Positions 15,706-24,561 of a stretch of DNA of 64,000 nucleotides are shown here, piece by piece (positions within the stretch are counted from its first letter, which is position 1; each line of letters begins with the position of its first letter). Source of the stretch: Parafilimonas terrae. GTDB lineage: Bacteria; Bacteroidota; Bacteroidia; Chitinophagales; Chitinophagaceae. Location of the stretch: the NCBI RefSeq assembly GCF_900115755.1, contig NZ_FOXQ01000001.1, positions 496,001 through 560,000 of the forward strand. Reading direction: 5' to 3'. The notes under the pieces are model-generated. The model was not told where the DNA came from. It did no database searches and worked only from the letters and a program-made list of their open reading frames with translations. Made by a program: the position numbers and the translations under genes.

Positions 15706-17658
15706 TCATCGTATCAATACAACCGTGCCCCGTTTCACAAATGGCGCGCCTGCATTTGTTTTGCCTGCAACCATCCATACATAAGTGCCTGTGGGTTGCG
15801 GTATGCCGTTTAAATTACCGTCCCAGGCGGCAGAAAAACTTTGAGAGGTGTAAACAACCTTTCCCCAGCGGTTCAGTACCCTGAAATAAAATATTTCCTT
15901 AATGCCCACGGGCGTAATCTTAAACTTATCGTTCAGGCCATCGCCGTTGGGCGTAAAAGCGGTGGGGATATATATTTCCGGCCCCTTAAAAACTTTTACA
16001 TGCACCATATCGCTGGTGGCGCACCCTATGGCCGTGGTGGTGGTAAGCGTGTAGGTAATGTCTTCATACAAAATAGCGGTGGGGCTGGCAATGTGGGTAT
16101 TGTTTAACCCCGTGGACGGCGACCATGAATAAATTTCACCGCCGCTGCCCTCCAGCTGAAAGGGGGAGCCAAGCATAACCGTGGTATCACTGCCCGCATT
16201 GGCAGCAGAGCCATACACCCGCACTGCTTTTATAACCGTATCGGCATCACAGCCGTTGTCAGCCTGTGCCGCAAGCGCCACCGTGTAAGTGCCGCCGCTT
16301 GTATAAGTATGGGTGGCAACCGGGTCTTCGGAGAAAATATTGTCGCCAAAATCCCATAGCCATTTATTTATCACAATACCAGGGCTGTTATTCTTTGCCC
16401 TAAAGGTTACAGGGATATTGCTGCAGGTATCTGTTTTTGTAAAATCTATTTGCGGTGCTCTGCCTACGGTAAAAGTTTGCACGGCCGTATCGGAAGGGCA
16501 GTTTTCTTTGGTGTTTACAAACAGTTTTACGGTATAAGTGCCGGGCTGGTATTTAACGGGTAACGGGTTTTGTAATGAAGAAGTGCTGCCATTGCCTAAA
16601 TCCCAATACCAGTAATTTTTAGTGCCGCCGTTTAAAGCGGTGGCATCTGTAAAAGCTACGGTATCATTTGCGCAAATGGGGGTTACGCTGGTATTAAAAC
16701 CTGCATTGGGATAAGCGCCCACCGTGAGGGTTTGGGCAAAAGTATCAGAGAGGCAGCCATCGCCGCCCTTAACGTTTAAAGAAACATTATAAACGCCGGG
16801 TTGTTCATACGCATGCGCCGGGGGATTTTTTAAGTTTGAAGTGGCGCCGTCACCAAAATCCCAATACCAGTTGCTGATATTTCCATACGAAGTGGAGCTG
16901 TCGGCAAAACTGAAAGATGTGCCAACGCAACTGTTGTTATGCGGCGCCAAAACAAATTTAGATTCAAGCGGCACGCAAACTTTCTGCACATTGAAATTGG
17001 TGCCGGTACCGGCAGTGAAGCCCCAATATACAAGCGGGTTATTATTAAAAATATCCTGCACAATGTTTTTGGTGAGAGAGAGGCGCAGGTGGCCGTCCAT
17101 GCTTACTTCCATCAAATCATTCTCAGGCTGCCAGTTTATTTTTAATACATGCCATTGGCAGTCTTCAATATTGTCGCCGCCGGGCAAAACGGCAACAGGC
17201 CCGGCAAGGTTATAAATTGAATGATGGAAAGTGTTTCCGTCAGATTGTATAGCGATGTGGTCATAATCAGGATCATCCTGAACGCCGTTAGTATAAGTGT
17301 CTATGGTTATAGCAATTGAAGATGCTATGCCCTCGTACCCAAGCCCTGCGCCTTCATTACCAACACCTGCAGCGGAGGTTTGCAACACAAAAGAAATCCC
17401 GTCGGCGCCGCCCACATCATCACAGCCCAAAAAAACATTAAAAGCATAATTAAACGGTTGGGAAAGGTTTATCTGGTTTTTATTCCATACGGCGCCCTTC
17501 GTGAAGTTGCTTTCATTGGTTAAAGTATAGCAACCGCAATCGTCTTGTGTGGCCGAGCCAGCAAGCTCGTACGGATTTTGCGCAAAAGCTCCCGTATTTA
17601 AAAGCAGCAGGAAAAAGAACAATACAGGGCGGTTTTTCAATTTTATTTTTCCAATCAA
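15706..17658 (-). CDS. Type-IX-secreted lectin-PKD protein with type B sorting domain
   Basis: This 650-residue surface or secreted protein has a signal peptide (about 1-26, ending GAFAQ). A legume-lectin-like (L-type) domain spans about 28-230 (NYAFNVFLGCDDVGGADGIS, WHVLKINWQPENDLM). Three PKD domains carry the WxWDFGDG signature, followed by an Ig-like segment. The C-terminal module IPTAFTPNGDGLNDKF...RWGKVVY...WDG...PTGTYVW is the gliding-motility-associated type B sorting domain read by the type IX secretion system. No ATG fits: the start is a TTG at 17658 or the TTG at 17640. A carbohydrate-binding adhesin is inferred. Confidence 0.85.
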   Translation of the reverse strand: MIGKIKLKNRPVLFFFLLLLNTGAFAQNPYELAGSATQDDCGCYTLTNESNFTKGAVWNKNQINLSQPFNYAFNVFLGCDDVGGADGISFVLQTSAAGVGNEGAGLGYEGIASSIAITIDTYTNGVQDDPDYDHIAIQSDGNTFHHSIYNLAGPVAVLPGGDNIEDCQWHVLKINWQPENDLMEVSMDGHLRLSLTKNIVQDIFNNNPLVYWGFTAGTGTNFNVQKVCVPLESKFVLAPHNNSCVGTSFSFADSSTSYGNISNWYWDFGDGATSNLKNPPAHAYEQPGVYNVSLNVKGGDGCLSDTFAQTLTVGAYPNAGFNTSVTPICANDTVAFTDATALNGGTKNYWYWDLGNGSTSSLQNPLPVKYQPGTYTVKLFVNTKENCPSDTAVQTFTVGRAPQIDFTKTDTCSNIPVTFRAKNNSPGIVINKWLWDFGDNIFSEDPVATHTYTSGGTYTVALAAQADNGCDADTVIKAVRVYGSAANAGSDTTVMLGSPFQLEGSGGEIYSWSPSTGLNNTHIASPTAILYEDITYTLTTTTAIGCATSDMVHVKVFKGPEIYIPTAFTPNGDGLNDKFKITPVGIKEIFYFRVLNRWGKVVYTSQSFSAAWDGNLNGIPQPTGTYVWMVAGKTNAGAPFVKRGTVVLIR

Positions 17659-17732
17659 AGCAATGCAATTTATTTATTTGGCAGCAACTGCATCAATTCC
17701 GGTATAATTTTTTAATTATTAATAATCCAGGC

Positions 17733-17975
17733 ATGAAAAAATCATTTCACAATAACATAATCCATTTAAATTCCGAAGCTTTAAAAAGTATAAGCTACAA
17801 TGAAGATAAACATATATTGGAAGCCACATTTTCCAATAACCGGACTTATCAGTATATAAAAATGCCAAAAAAGGTGTGGAAAGATTTTTTAAAAACAATT
17901 GATGCTGGCAAATCTGCCGGGGCATTCATCAATAAAAGAATAAAGCCATTTTACAAATACGTTGAAATTAGCTGA
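17733..17975 (+). CDS. KTSC-domain small protein
   Basis: This 80-residue protein consists almost entirely of a KTSC domain, named for its resemblance to the C-terminal part of a lysyl-tRNA synthetase. Seen are LKSISYNEDKHILEATF, YQYIKMPKKVWKDFL and the terminal INKRIKPFYKYVEI. The ATG at 17733 is preferred over a longer upstream frame, which would run back into the lectin-PKD gene on the other strand. The function of this domain is not established. Confidence 0.75.
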   Translation: MKKSFHNNIIHLNSEALKSISYNEDKHILEATFSNNRTYQYIKMPKKVWKDFLKTIDAGKSAGAFINKRIKPFYKYVEIS

Positions 17976-17994
17976 AAAATGTATTATCATTCAA

Positions 17995-18002
17995 TACTTT
18001 TG
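17995..18002 (+). promoter_or_regulatory. -7 box upstream of cmoA
   Basis: TACTTTTG matches TAnnTTTG and lies 34 bases before the cmoA ATG. No TTG occurs at the best distance, so the -33 element is weak. Confidence 0.4.
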
Positions 18003-18036
18003 TGCAATGGCAACACAAATATTGCCATCATAATTT

Positions 18037-18765
18037 ATGAGCCAGGACCAGGTTTTTAAAGACGAAATAAAAAAAGCTTCCGATTTTAAGTTCGGCGCCA
18101 CTGTAGCCAATGTTTTTGACGATATGGTAAACAGGTCGGTGCCTTATTATGGCGAGATGCAGCGCATGACAGCAGAACTTGCTGCAGACCATGCAAAAGA
18201 AGGCAGTTATGTGTATGACCTCGGCTGCTCAACCGGCACTACCATGATAGGCATGAATACGCTGGTGCCTGAAAATATTGAGTTTATTGGTGTGGATGAT
18301 TCTGACCAGATGCTTCAAAAATGCGATGCCAAACTAAAGGAAGCCGGTTTTACAAGAAAATACCAACTGGTAAATGCAGATCTCAATCAGAATGTTGAAA
18401 TTAAGAATGCTTCTGTGGTAGTGCTTTGCCTCACACTGCAATTTATACGCCCGGTTCACAGGGAGCGGTTGGTTAAAACAATTTATGATGGCCTGAATAA
18501 AGACGGCGTTTTAATATTGATTGAAAAAATACTGGCTGAAGAAAGCAGCTTTAACCGCGACTTCATAAAATATTATTACGATATGAAACGCCGCCATAAC
18601 TACAGCGAAATGGAAATTTCACAAAAAAGAGAAGCGCTGGAAAATGTTTTGGTGCCTTACAAACTAAGCGAGGATAACCTGCTTTTACGCGAAAGCGGCT
18701 TTGCACATGTGGAAGTTTTTTTCAAATGGTATAATTTCGCCGGCCTTATTGCAGTAAAAAAATAA
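18037..18765 (+). CDS. cmoA: Carboxy-S-adenosyl-L-methionine synthase-like methyltransferase
   Basis: This 242-residue class I SAM-fold protein has GSYVYDLGCSTGTT (SAM-binding loop), VDDSDQML and the N-terminal DQVFKDE...FDDMVNRSVPYY region characteristic of CmoA. CmoA makes carboxy-SAM from SAM and prephenate for the 5-oxyacetic acid modification of tRNA wobble uridine. The partner CmoB is not in the window. The next gene, a membrane methyltransferase, follows after one base, so the pair is an operon. Confidence 0.88.
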   Translation: MSQDQVFKDEIKKASDFKFGATVANVFDDMVNRSVPYYGEMQRMTAELAADHAKEGSYVYDLGCSTGTTMIGMNTLVPENIEFIGVDDSDQMLQKCDAKLKEAGFTRKYQLVNADLNQNVEIKNASVVVLCLTLQFIRPVHRERLVKTIYDGLNKDGVLILIEKILAEESSFNRDFIKYYYDMKRRHNYSEMEISQKREALENVLVPYKLSEDNLLLRESGFAHVEVFFKWYNFAGLIAVKK

Positions 18766-18766
18766 T

Positions 18767-19492
18767 ATGGTACAAATAGGCAATTTCTTTTTTAAATACC
18801 GCAACTGGTTGTTTATCATATTTTATGCGTTGCTGTTTGTGCCGGGCCTGCCTCAATTATTTACCGAAGAAAAATTTGGTAAAAACTATTACTGGTACCC
18901 AATTATAATCGGTTTAATTATTACGGTTTTAGGGCAGGCTACACGCGGCGCTACCATTGGGCTTGCTTATATAATCCGCGGTGGAAAGAATAAAAAAGTT
19001 TATGCGGAAGACCTTGTCACCACAGGCATATTCGCTCATTGCCGCAACCCTTTATATGTGGGTAATATTTTAATGATTACCGGTGTGGGTATATTATCCA
19101 ATTCCCTTTTGTATGTTGTTATAATGATCCCCTTTTTTCTTTTTATATGGCAGGCAATTGTGCTGGCCGAAGAAAATTTTCTGCGCAATAAATTCGGCGA
19201 ACAGTTTATAAATTATTGCGCAAGGGTGAACCGCTGGGTACCCAGTTTTAAAGGCATCAGCAAAACATTTTCAGGCATGCATTTTAACTGGAAACGTTAT
19301 GTTGCCAAAGAACACACAACCACTTTTATATGGCTGGTTGGTATTGTTTTATTGCTGCTGTTCTTTTATCCGCAGCTCACAAATTACGATAGCCATTGGC
19401 GTAACACCCTGCTCATCATCATCCTCGCAGTTTTACTGGTTATTTACATCTTCATAAGAATAATTAAGAAATCGGGCAGGCTGAACGGATAA
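18767..19492 (+). CDS. Isoprenylcysteine/phospholipid methyltransferase-like membrane protein
   Basis: This 241-residue integral membrane protein has hydrophobic segments near 13-28, 44-62, 94-130 and 185-237. The ICMT/PEMT signature HCRNPLYVGN, followed by the EENFLRNKFGEQFINYCARVNRWVP helix pair, binds SAM in this family. The substrate in bacteria is usually unknown. It begins one base after the cmoA stop, so the two are probably coupled. Confidence 0.8.
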   Translation: MVQIGNFFFKYRNWLFIIFYALLFVPGLPQLFTEEKFGKNYYWYPIIIGLIITVLGQATRGATIGLAYIIRGGKNKKVYAEDLVTTGIFAHCRNPLYVGNILMITGVGILSNSLLYVVIMIPFFLFIWQAIVLAEENFLRNKFGEQFINYCARVNRWVPSFKGISKTFSGMHFNWKRYVAKEHTTTFIWLVGIVLLLLFFYPQLTNYDSHWRNTLLIIILAVLLVIYIFIRIIKKSGRLNG

Positions 19493-19498
19493 ATTTTA

Positions 19499-19528
19499 TT
19501 GCCTTATCAGTTTTCATTTTTAGGTTTG
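19499..19528 (+). promoter_or_regulatory. Promoter of the aminotransferase gene (leaderless arrangement)
   Basis: TTG (19499-19501), a 19-base spacer and TAGGTTTG (19521-19528) form a near-ideal Bacteroidota promoter. The box ends four bases before the ATG at 19533. Confidence 0.75.
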
Positions 19529-19532
19529 TGGT

Positions 19533-20732
19533 ATGTCTAAGCTCACCATTAGCAAGCGTGGCCGCGAAATGCCGCCATCTCCCATACGAAAGCTCGTGCC
19601 TTTTGCCGAAGCAGCGAAAAAGAAAGGCATAAAAGTGTATCACCTTAATATTGGCCAGCCCGATATTGAAACACCTGAACATGTTTTGGAAGCAGTCCGC
19701 AAATCAGATTTTAAAATTCTGGGATACAGCCATAGCGCAGGTAATGAAAGTTACCGCCGCAAACTGGTGGGTTATTATGAAAAGAATGGCATCAGCATCA
19801 ATCATAATCAAATCATAATTACTACCGGCGGCAGTGAAGCTATTTTGTTTGGGTTTATGGCCTGCATGGATGCCGGTGATGAAGTAATTATTCCCGAACC
19901 ATATTATGCCAATTATAACGGCTTTGCCGTTTCAGCAGGCGTAAATGTGGTACCGATAACATCGCACATAGAAAACGGTTTTGCATTACCCCCGATAGAA
20001 GATTTTGAAAAAGTTATTACCAACCGCACAAAAGCAATTGTTGTTTGCAACCCCAATAATCCTACCGGGTATTTGTATAGTAAAGATGAAATGGAAGTTT
20101 TGAAGCAAATTGCTCTAAAACACAACCTGTATTTATTTGCCGATGAGGCCTACCGGGAGTTCTGTTATGAAGAAGAGCATTTCAGCGCTATGCAACTGGA
20201 AGGCTGTGATGACAATGTGGTATTGATGGATACCATCAGCAAACGTTACAGTTGCTGCGGTGCAAGAATAGGTGCATTTATTACGCGTAATGAAACAGTG
20301 TATAATACGGCATTAAAGTTTGCCCAGGCAAGATTAAGCCCTCCAACTTTTGGGCAAATAGCGGGAGAAGCAGCGATTGATTTGCCGGATAATTATTTTG
20401 ATGTAACAAAAGCAGCATACAAAGCCAGGCGGGATTTAATTGTAGAACGATTAAACGCTATTCCGGGTGTTTACTGCCCCAATCCCGGCGGCGCTTTTTA
20501 TGCTATGGCTAAGCTGCCCATTGATGATTCTGATAAATTCTGCCAGTGGCTCCTGGAAGAATTCAGTTATGATAACCAAACATTAATGCTGGCTCCGGCA
20601 ACAGGTTTTTATGGCTCGGTTGATTATGGAAAAGACGAAGTAAGGCTTGCCTATGTTTTAAATCTTGAAGCCATAAGCGCAGCTATGGATTGCCTGCAGA
20701 AAGCGCTTGAACAATATCCCGGTCGCCAATAA
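19533..20732 (+). CDS. Class I/II pyridoxal-phosphate aminotransferase (aspartate aminotransferase-like)
   Basis: This 399-residue fold-type I PLP enzyme has the substrate-arginine-like LNIGQPD segment, GGSEAI, CNPNNPTG, FADEAYREF and the PLP-lysine region DTISKRYSCCGARIG. It transfers amino groups between an amino acid and a 2-oxoacid. Aspartate or aromatic substrates are likely, but specificity is not readable. Full length, expressed from its own promoter; convergent with the next gene, six bases apart. Confidence 0.9.
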   Translation: MSKLTISKRGREMPPSPIRKLVPFAEAAKKKGIKVYHLNIGQPDIETPEHVLEAVRKSDFKILGYSHSAGNESYRRKLVGYYEKNGISINHNQIIITTGGSEAILFGFMACMDAGDEVIIPEPYYANYNGFAVSAGVNVVPITSHIENGFALPPIEDFEKVITNRTKAIVVCNPNNPTGYLYSKDEMEVLKQIALKHNLYLFADEAYREFCYEEEHFSAMQLEGCDDNVVLMDTISKRYSCCGARIGAFITRNETVYNTALKFAQARLSPPTFGQIAGEAAIDLPDNYFDVTKAAYKARRDLIVERLNAIPGVYCPNPGGAFYAMAKLPIDDSDKFCQWLLEEFSYDNQTLMLAPATGFYGSVDYGKDEVRLAYVLNLEAISAAMDCLQKALEQYPGRQ

Positions 20733-20738
20733 ATTAAA

Positions 20739-23384
20739 TCAACGCAGCAGGTTTATGGTTCCTTTTTGATTGATTATGCTTCCATCCACACATATCAGTT
20801 GCATCACATATACGTATGTACCCATGTTTTGAACAAGGCCTTTAAACTTGCCATCCCAGCCATAAGCAGCTTCATTGGTAGTGAAGTTTACCTTTTCAAA
20901 AACTTTCTGTCCCCAGCGGTTAAAAATAATCATGGATTTTACGGTTATTGGCACTTTTGAATTGGGATAGAAATAATCATTTAAACCATCATTATTGGGC
21001 GTGAAACTATTTGGTATAAGGACGAAATTCTCGATGCAGGCGGGAATCATCTGAACTGAATCCGTATTGATGCAACCGAAATTGTTACGAACTGTTAAGG
21101 TATAAGTTAACGGGCTGCCCAATGTGGCAACAGGGCTTGGACAATTGAAACAGGAAAGGCCTGTTTGCGGCAACCATTGCCAATCAATAACATCGGCGCT
21201 TGAAGTTGACTGCAGTGTATAGGTAGAACCCACAGGCAATGCCACCTGGCTATCGGTAATATCCACTGTAGGCGACGGATTAACGGTAATGTTTACAGTT
21301 GCCGTATCGGTAAAGCAATGGTTGCTGTCGCTGCCGGAAACTGAATAGGAAATATTTCCGGAAGGCGTGGCAATGGGATTGGCAATAGCAGCATCGCTTA
21401 ACCCCGTAGAAGGAAACCATGAATAATTGCCTGAGCTTGCGCCACCTGCGATCAGTTGCAGGGATGATCCTGCACAAACAGCCGTATCACCCGGTTGTAT
21501 GCTTACGCGTTCTTTAGGTTGAACGGTTACAACAACTGTATCTGTAGCAAAACAGCCTTCCGGCGTAGAGCCCTTTACATAATAATTTGTTGTTGCATTG
21601 GGTGCTACTGTTGGTGGAACAGTACAAGGATTACAAATGACCGCCTGATCAGTATTCCAAATATAAGTTGAAGCGCCTGTGGCCGTTAAAACAGCGCTTT
21701 TACCTAAACATAATAATGTATCGTTTCCTGCAACAACTGTTGGCGTGGTAAGCAGTTGCATTTGCTGTGTTTTGGAATTCACGCAGCCATTGCCATCGGT
21801 AACGGTGAGTTTAACATTATAAAGACCGGGAAAATCATAATAGTTTAGGGCAGGCCCCTGAACTGAATCTGTTCTGCCATCGCCATAACTCCAAAACCAT
21901 TTTTGTATTGGCGATCCTGATGGGGTTGATTCATCTGAGAAATCTACTTTGGTAAGGGTACACGCAGTGTCTGGCAGGGAAAATTTAGCGGTAGCGCCTA
22001 CTATGGTTATCGGGTTTAAATCAATTGTATCGGTACAATTATAAATATTCCGGAAAATTGCAACAGGATTAAAATTACCTGCCGTATCATAAACATGGTT
22101 TATCGTATCACGGGTTGAATTATATCCTGTGGAATCCCCGTCGCCAAAATACCACCTGAAATCTTTTGCAATATCAGGATCATACTGTGTAAACCCCAGT
22201 TGAACAGGATTACCATAACAGTAAGGCGCCGCAGATAATACATTAGCAACAGGTTTAATTTCAGAAACAAAAACCATACGGTTTGTGGTATCGTAACAAA
22301 TACCATCATCAACCCTGAGTTGCACATTATATGCACCTACCGCGGGGTAGGTATGTGGTACCGACCTCAGGTTGGATGTACCTCCATCCCCAAATGCCCA
22401 TTGGTAGGTAGTGTTTGGTGACAAGGTTGCTGAAAAATTAAATGTATAAGGATTCTGGCAATCAGGGTTTGCGAATATTCTTCCGCCAGGAGCTTTTACG
22501 TGAATGTATTTATTTCTAACCATCGTATCCCTGCACCCGTTATTGTTAACAATCAACCGCACATTAAACCAACCGGAATCCTGGTAATGCTGTAAAGGTG
22601 AAGGTTCCTCGCTTGTTGTTTTATCACCAAAGCTCCATGACCACGATTTAACATTAGCCGAAGATTTATTGGTAAATTGCCTTAGTTCAGAGGCGCAGCC
22701 ATCCCGGGGAGTGGCTGTAAAATTAGCTGTTGGCTTAGTGCCTACATGTATCAGATTTTCTTCTTTAAGCTGGTTAACACAGCCGTCCGTCGTTTCAATA
22801 GTAAGTGAAACATCAAACGTTTTTGTACCGGTAAAAGTGTGAGCAGGATTTTGTTGGGAAGAAGTAGTTCCGTCGCCAAAATTCCAGGTGCGGCTTTTAA
22901 GCGTTACACCCGTAAGGTTGGTATTATCATTAAATTGAACGTTTAACGGCGAGCAGCCTGTGGTAACGCCCGTAGTAAACTCAGGTTTAGGAGTTCGAAA
23001 CACTTTAATATATCCTGTTTTTTCCTCATAATCTTCTTCCAGGTCATTTCTTACAATAAGCCTCACCGTGAAATTGCCCCCCGTTGTATAGGTCATCGTT
23101 GGATTTCTTTCTGCTGAAGTTTGCCCGTTGCCAAAGTCCCAAAACCAACTCGTTGCCGAACCGGTGCTCTGGTCTGTAAAACTTACCGTAAGATCAGAAC
23201 AGCCACTGGTAACAGAAGCTGAAAATGCCGCGGTTAATTGTGTCTTTCCTTCAATACCCGACACCAAAAAAATGCCTAACAATAAAATAAAAACGGGATT
23301 TTGGTAGTTAATTTTAATAAGATCGGTTTTAAATAGTTTCAGATTTATTGCAAAAATCCTGCAAATCAATATATAACGGAACAT
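20739..23384 (-). CDS. Large PKD-repeat protein with type B type-IX sorting domain
   Basis: This 881-residue surface protein has a hydrophobic signal region at about 30-46 (FILLLGIFLVSGI); the true start may be downstream of the ATG given. Six PKD domains (about 50-545) carry WFWDFGNG, TWNFGDG, SWSFGDK, QWAFGDG, WYFGDG and WSYGDG. Three Ig-like/SprB-like segments with paired cysteines follow (about 545-780). The last 90 residues (IPNSFTPNNDGLNDYF...RWGQKVF...WDGKFKG...MGTYVYVMQLIC) are the gliding-motility-type sorting domain. It is an adhesin or biofilm protein by family analogy. Confidence 0.85.
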   Translation of the reverse strand: MFRYILICRIFAINLKLFKTDLIKINYQNPVFILLLGIFLVSGIEGKTQLTAAFSASVTSGCSDLTVSFTDQSTGSATSWFWDFGNGQTSAERNPTMTYTTGGNFTVRLIVRNDLEEDYEEKTGYIKVFRTPKPEFTTGVTTGCSPLNVQFNDNTNLTGVTLKSRTWNFGDGTTSSQQNPAHTFTGTKTFDVSLTIETTDGCVNQLKEENLIHVGTKPTANFTATPRDGCASELRQFTNKSSANVKSWSWSFGDKTTSEEPSPLQHYQDSGWFNVRLIVNNNGCRDTMVRNKYIHVKAPGGRIFANPDCQNPYTFNFSATLSPNTTYQWAFGDGGTSNLRSVPHTYPAVGAYNVQLRVDDGICYDTTNRMVFVSEIKPVANVLSAAPYCYGNPVQLGFTQYDPDIAKDFRWYFGDGDSTGYNSTRDTINHVYDTAGNFNPVAIFRNIYNCTDTIDLNPITIVGATAKFSLPDTACTLTKVDFSDESTPSGSPIQKWFWSYGDGRTDSVQGPALNYYDFPGLYNVKLTVTDGNGCVNSKTQQMQLLTTPTVVAGNDTLLCLGKSAVLTATGASTYIWNTDQAVICNPCTVPPTVAPNATTNYYVKGSTPEGCFATDTVVVTVQPKERVSIQPGDTAVCAGSSLQLIAGGASSGNYSWFPSTGLSDAAIANPIATPSGNISYSVSGSDSNHCFTDTATVNITVNPSPTVDITDSQVALPVGSTYTLQSTSSADVIDWQWLPQTGLSCFNCPSPVATLGSPLTYTLTVRNNFGCINTDSVQMIPACIENFVLIPNSFTPNNDGLNDYFYPNSKVPITVKSMIIFNRWGQKVFEKVNFTTNEAAYGWDGKFKGLVQNMGTYVYVMQLICVDGSIINQKGTINLLR

Positions 23385-23463
23385 ATACTTAAAAAAAAGT
23401 AATACTTAGAACGCCTTGAAAGAGTTTTTTAGTACCCCGCTTTTTATTTTAATTGATAAAGAC

Positions 23464-23471
23464 TACTTTTG
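23464..23471 (+). promoter_or_regulatory. -7 box upstream of tRNA-Met
   Basis: TACTTTTG matches TAnnTTTG and ends 14 bases before the tRNA. No TTG occurs at the normal spacing. Confidence 0.45.
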
Positions 23472-23485
23472 CGCTCCCTAAATAA

Positions 23486-23559
23486 GGCGGGATAGCTCAG
23501 GTGGTTAGAGCGTCGGATTCATAACCCGGAGGTCTCGGGTTCAATTCCCGATCCCGCTA
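23486..23559 (+). tRNA. tRNA with CAT anticodon (tRNA-Met)
   Basis: This is a full 74-base cloverleaf with acceptor GGCGGGA / TCCCGCT, D stem GCTC / GAGC, anticodon CAT at 23520-23522 and T arm TCGGG-TTCAATT-CCCGA. CCA is not encoded. The 31-39 pair is A-C. An elongator Met identity is most likely, but a TilS-modified Ile2 tRNA also carries CAT and cannot be excluded by eye. Confidence 0.92.
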
Positions 23560-23562
23560 CAA

Positions 23563-23593
23563 GCAAAAGAGGCGCCTGCGGTGCCTTTTTTGC
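23563..23593 (+). terminator. Terminator after tRNA-Met, probably bidirectional
   Basis: AGGCGCC (23570-23576), a TGC loop and GGTGCCT (23580-23586) are flanked by GCAAAAG and TTTTTTGC. The convergent gene ending at 23604 can use the same stem on the other strand. Confidence 0.8.
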
Positions 23594-23603
23594 TTCCTGA
23601 AAT

Positions 23604-24527
23604 TTATTTTCCCGGCAAAAGTTTCATGCTCTGCAGCCAGCTCCGGCAACTTTCCATCCATAAATCATTGGTTGTGGGATTATGCAATCCAAAACCATGT
23701 CCCCCCGCTTTATAAATATGCATTTCGGCAGAAACTTTATTATGAATTAAAGCTTCATAAAATGTAATACTGTTCATCACAGGCACAACATTATCGTCTG
23801 TTGCATGCACCAAAAATGTGGGCGGCGTTAGTGCAGTTACCTGCAATTCGTTTGAAAAAGAATCAAGCAATGATTTAGGCGGGTTTTTACCAATCAGCCT
23901 GTCCCTTGAACCAATATGCGCAATACTATCCTGGAAACTGATGACAGGATAAATAAAGATGGAAAAATCCGGGCGCAGGTTTATATTATTTGTATTTTCA
24001 ATATAACTGTGATTGAAATGCGTAGCTGCAGTTGAGGCCAGGTGCCCGCCGGCAGAAAACCCCATGATACCTATTTTATTGGCGTCAACATTCCACTCTT
24101 TTGCATGCATGCGTACCAATTGAATTGCACGCTGGGCATCCTGCAAAGGGCCAATAGTTTTATTAATCATAACGCTGTCTTCGGGCATGCGGTATTTTAA
24201 AACAAAGGCCGCCACCCCCATTTTATTAAATTCCCTCGCTATTGCAAAACCTTCTTTCACAATAGATGTTATCCAGTAACCACCGCCGGGGCAAATAACT
24301 ACAGCAGTGCCGGTGGCAATTTTTTTATCAGGCAAAAAAATGGTGAGTGTTGGCTGTGATGTAAAATGAACTATCGTATCGCCGGTTTCTCTGGGCTCCC
24401 ACCACTCCTTAGTATTATAAGGCTTGCTGTTAGGCACAGCGCCATCATATAAAGTAATGGTTTGTTGCGCATATAAGGAATGCATTGTAATTGTTGAAAT
24501 AAATAAGAATAAAGCAATTTTTTTCAT
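23604..24527 (-). CDS. Secreted alpha/beta-hydrolase (esterase-like)
   Basis: This 307-residue hydrolase has a signal peptide (1-20, ending LYAQ). The oxyanion-hole motif is CPGGGYW, the nucleophile elbow is GFSAGGH, and the late acid and histidine lie in HATDDNVVPV and GGHGFGLH. It resembles the BD-FAE/acetyl-esterase families that deacylate plant polysaccharides. It lies 34 bases after the GHL10 gene on the same strand, suggesting a two-gene carbohydrate-utilisation unit. Confidence 0.85.
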   Translation of the reverse strand: MKKIALFLFISTITMHSLYAQQTITLYDGAVPNSKPYNTKEWWEPRETGDTIVHFTSQPTLTIFLPDKKIATGTAVVICPGGGYWITSIVKEGFAIAREFNKMGVAAFVLKYRMPEDSVMINKTIGPLQDAQRAIQLVRMHAKEWNVDANKIGIMGFSAGGHLASTAATHFNHSYIENTNNINLRPDFSIFIYPVISFQDSIAHIGSRDRLIGKNPPKSLLDSFSNELQVTALTPPTFLVHATDDNVVPVMNSITFYEALIHNKVSAEMHIYKAGGHGFGLHNPTTNDLWMESCRSWLQSMKLLPGK

Positions 24528-24561
24528 GCGTAAAAATTATTCTGGTTTTATGCAAATAAAA

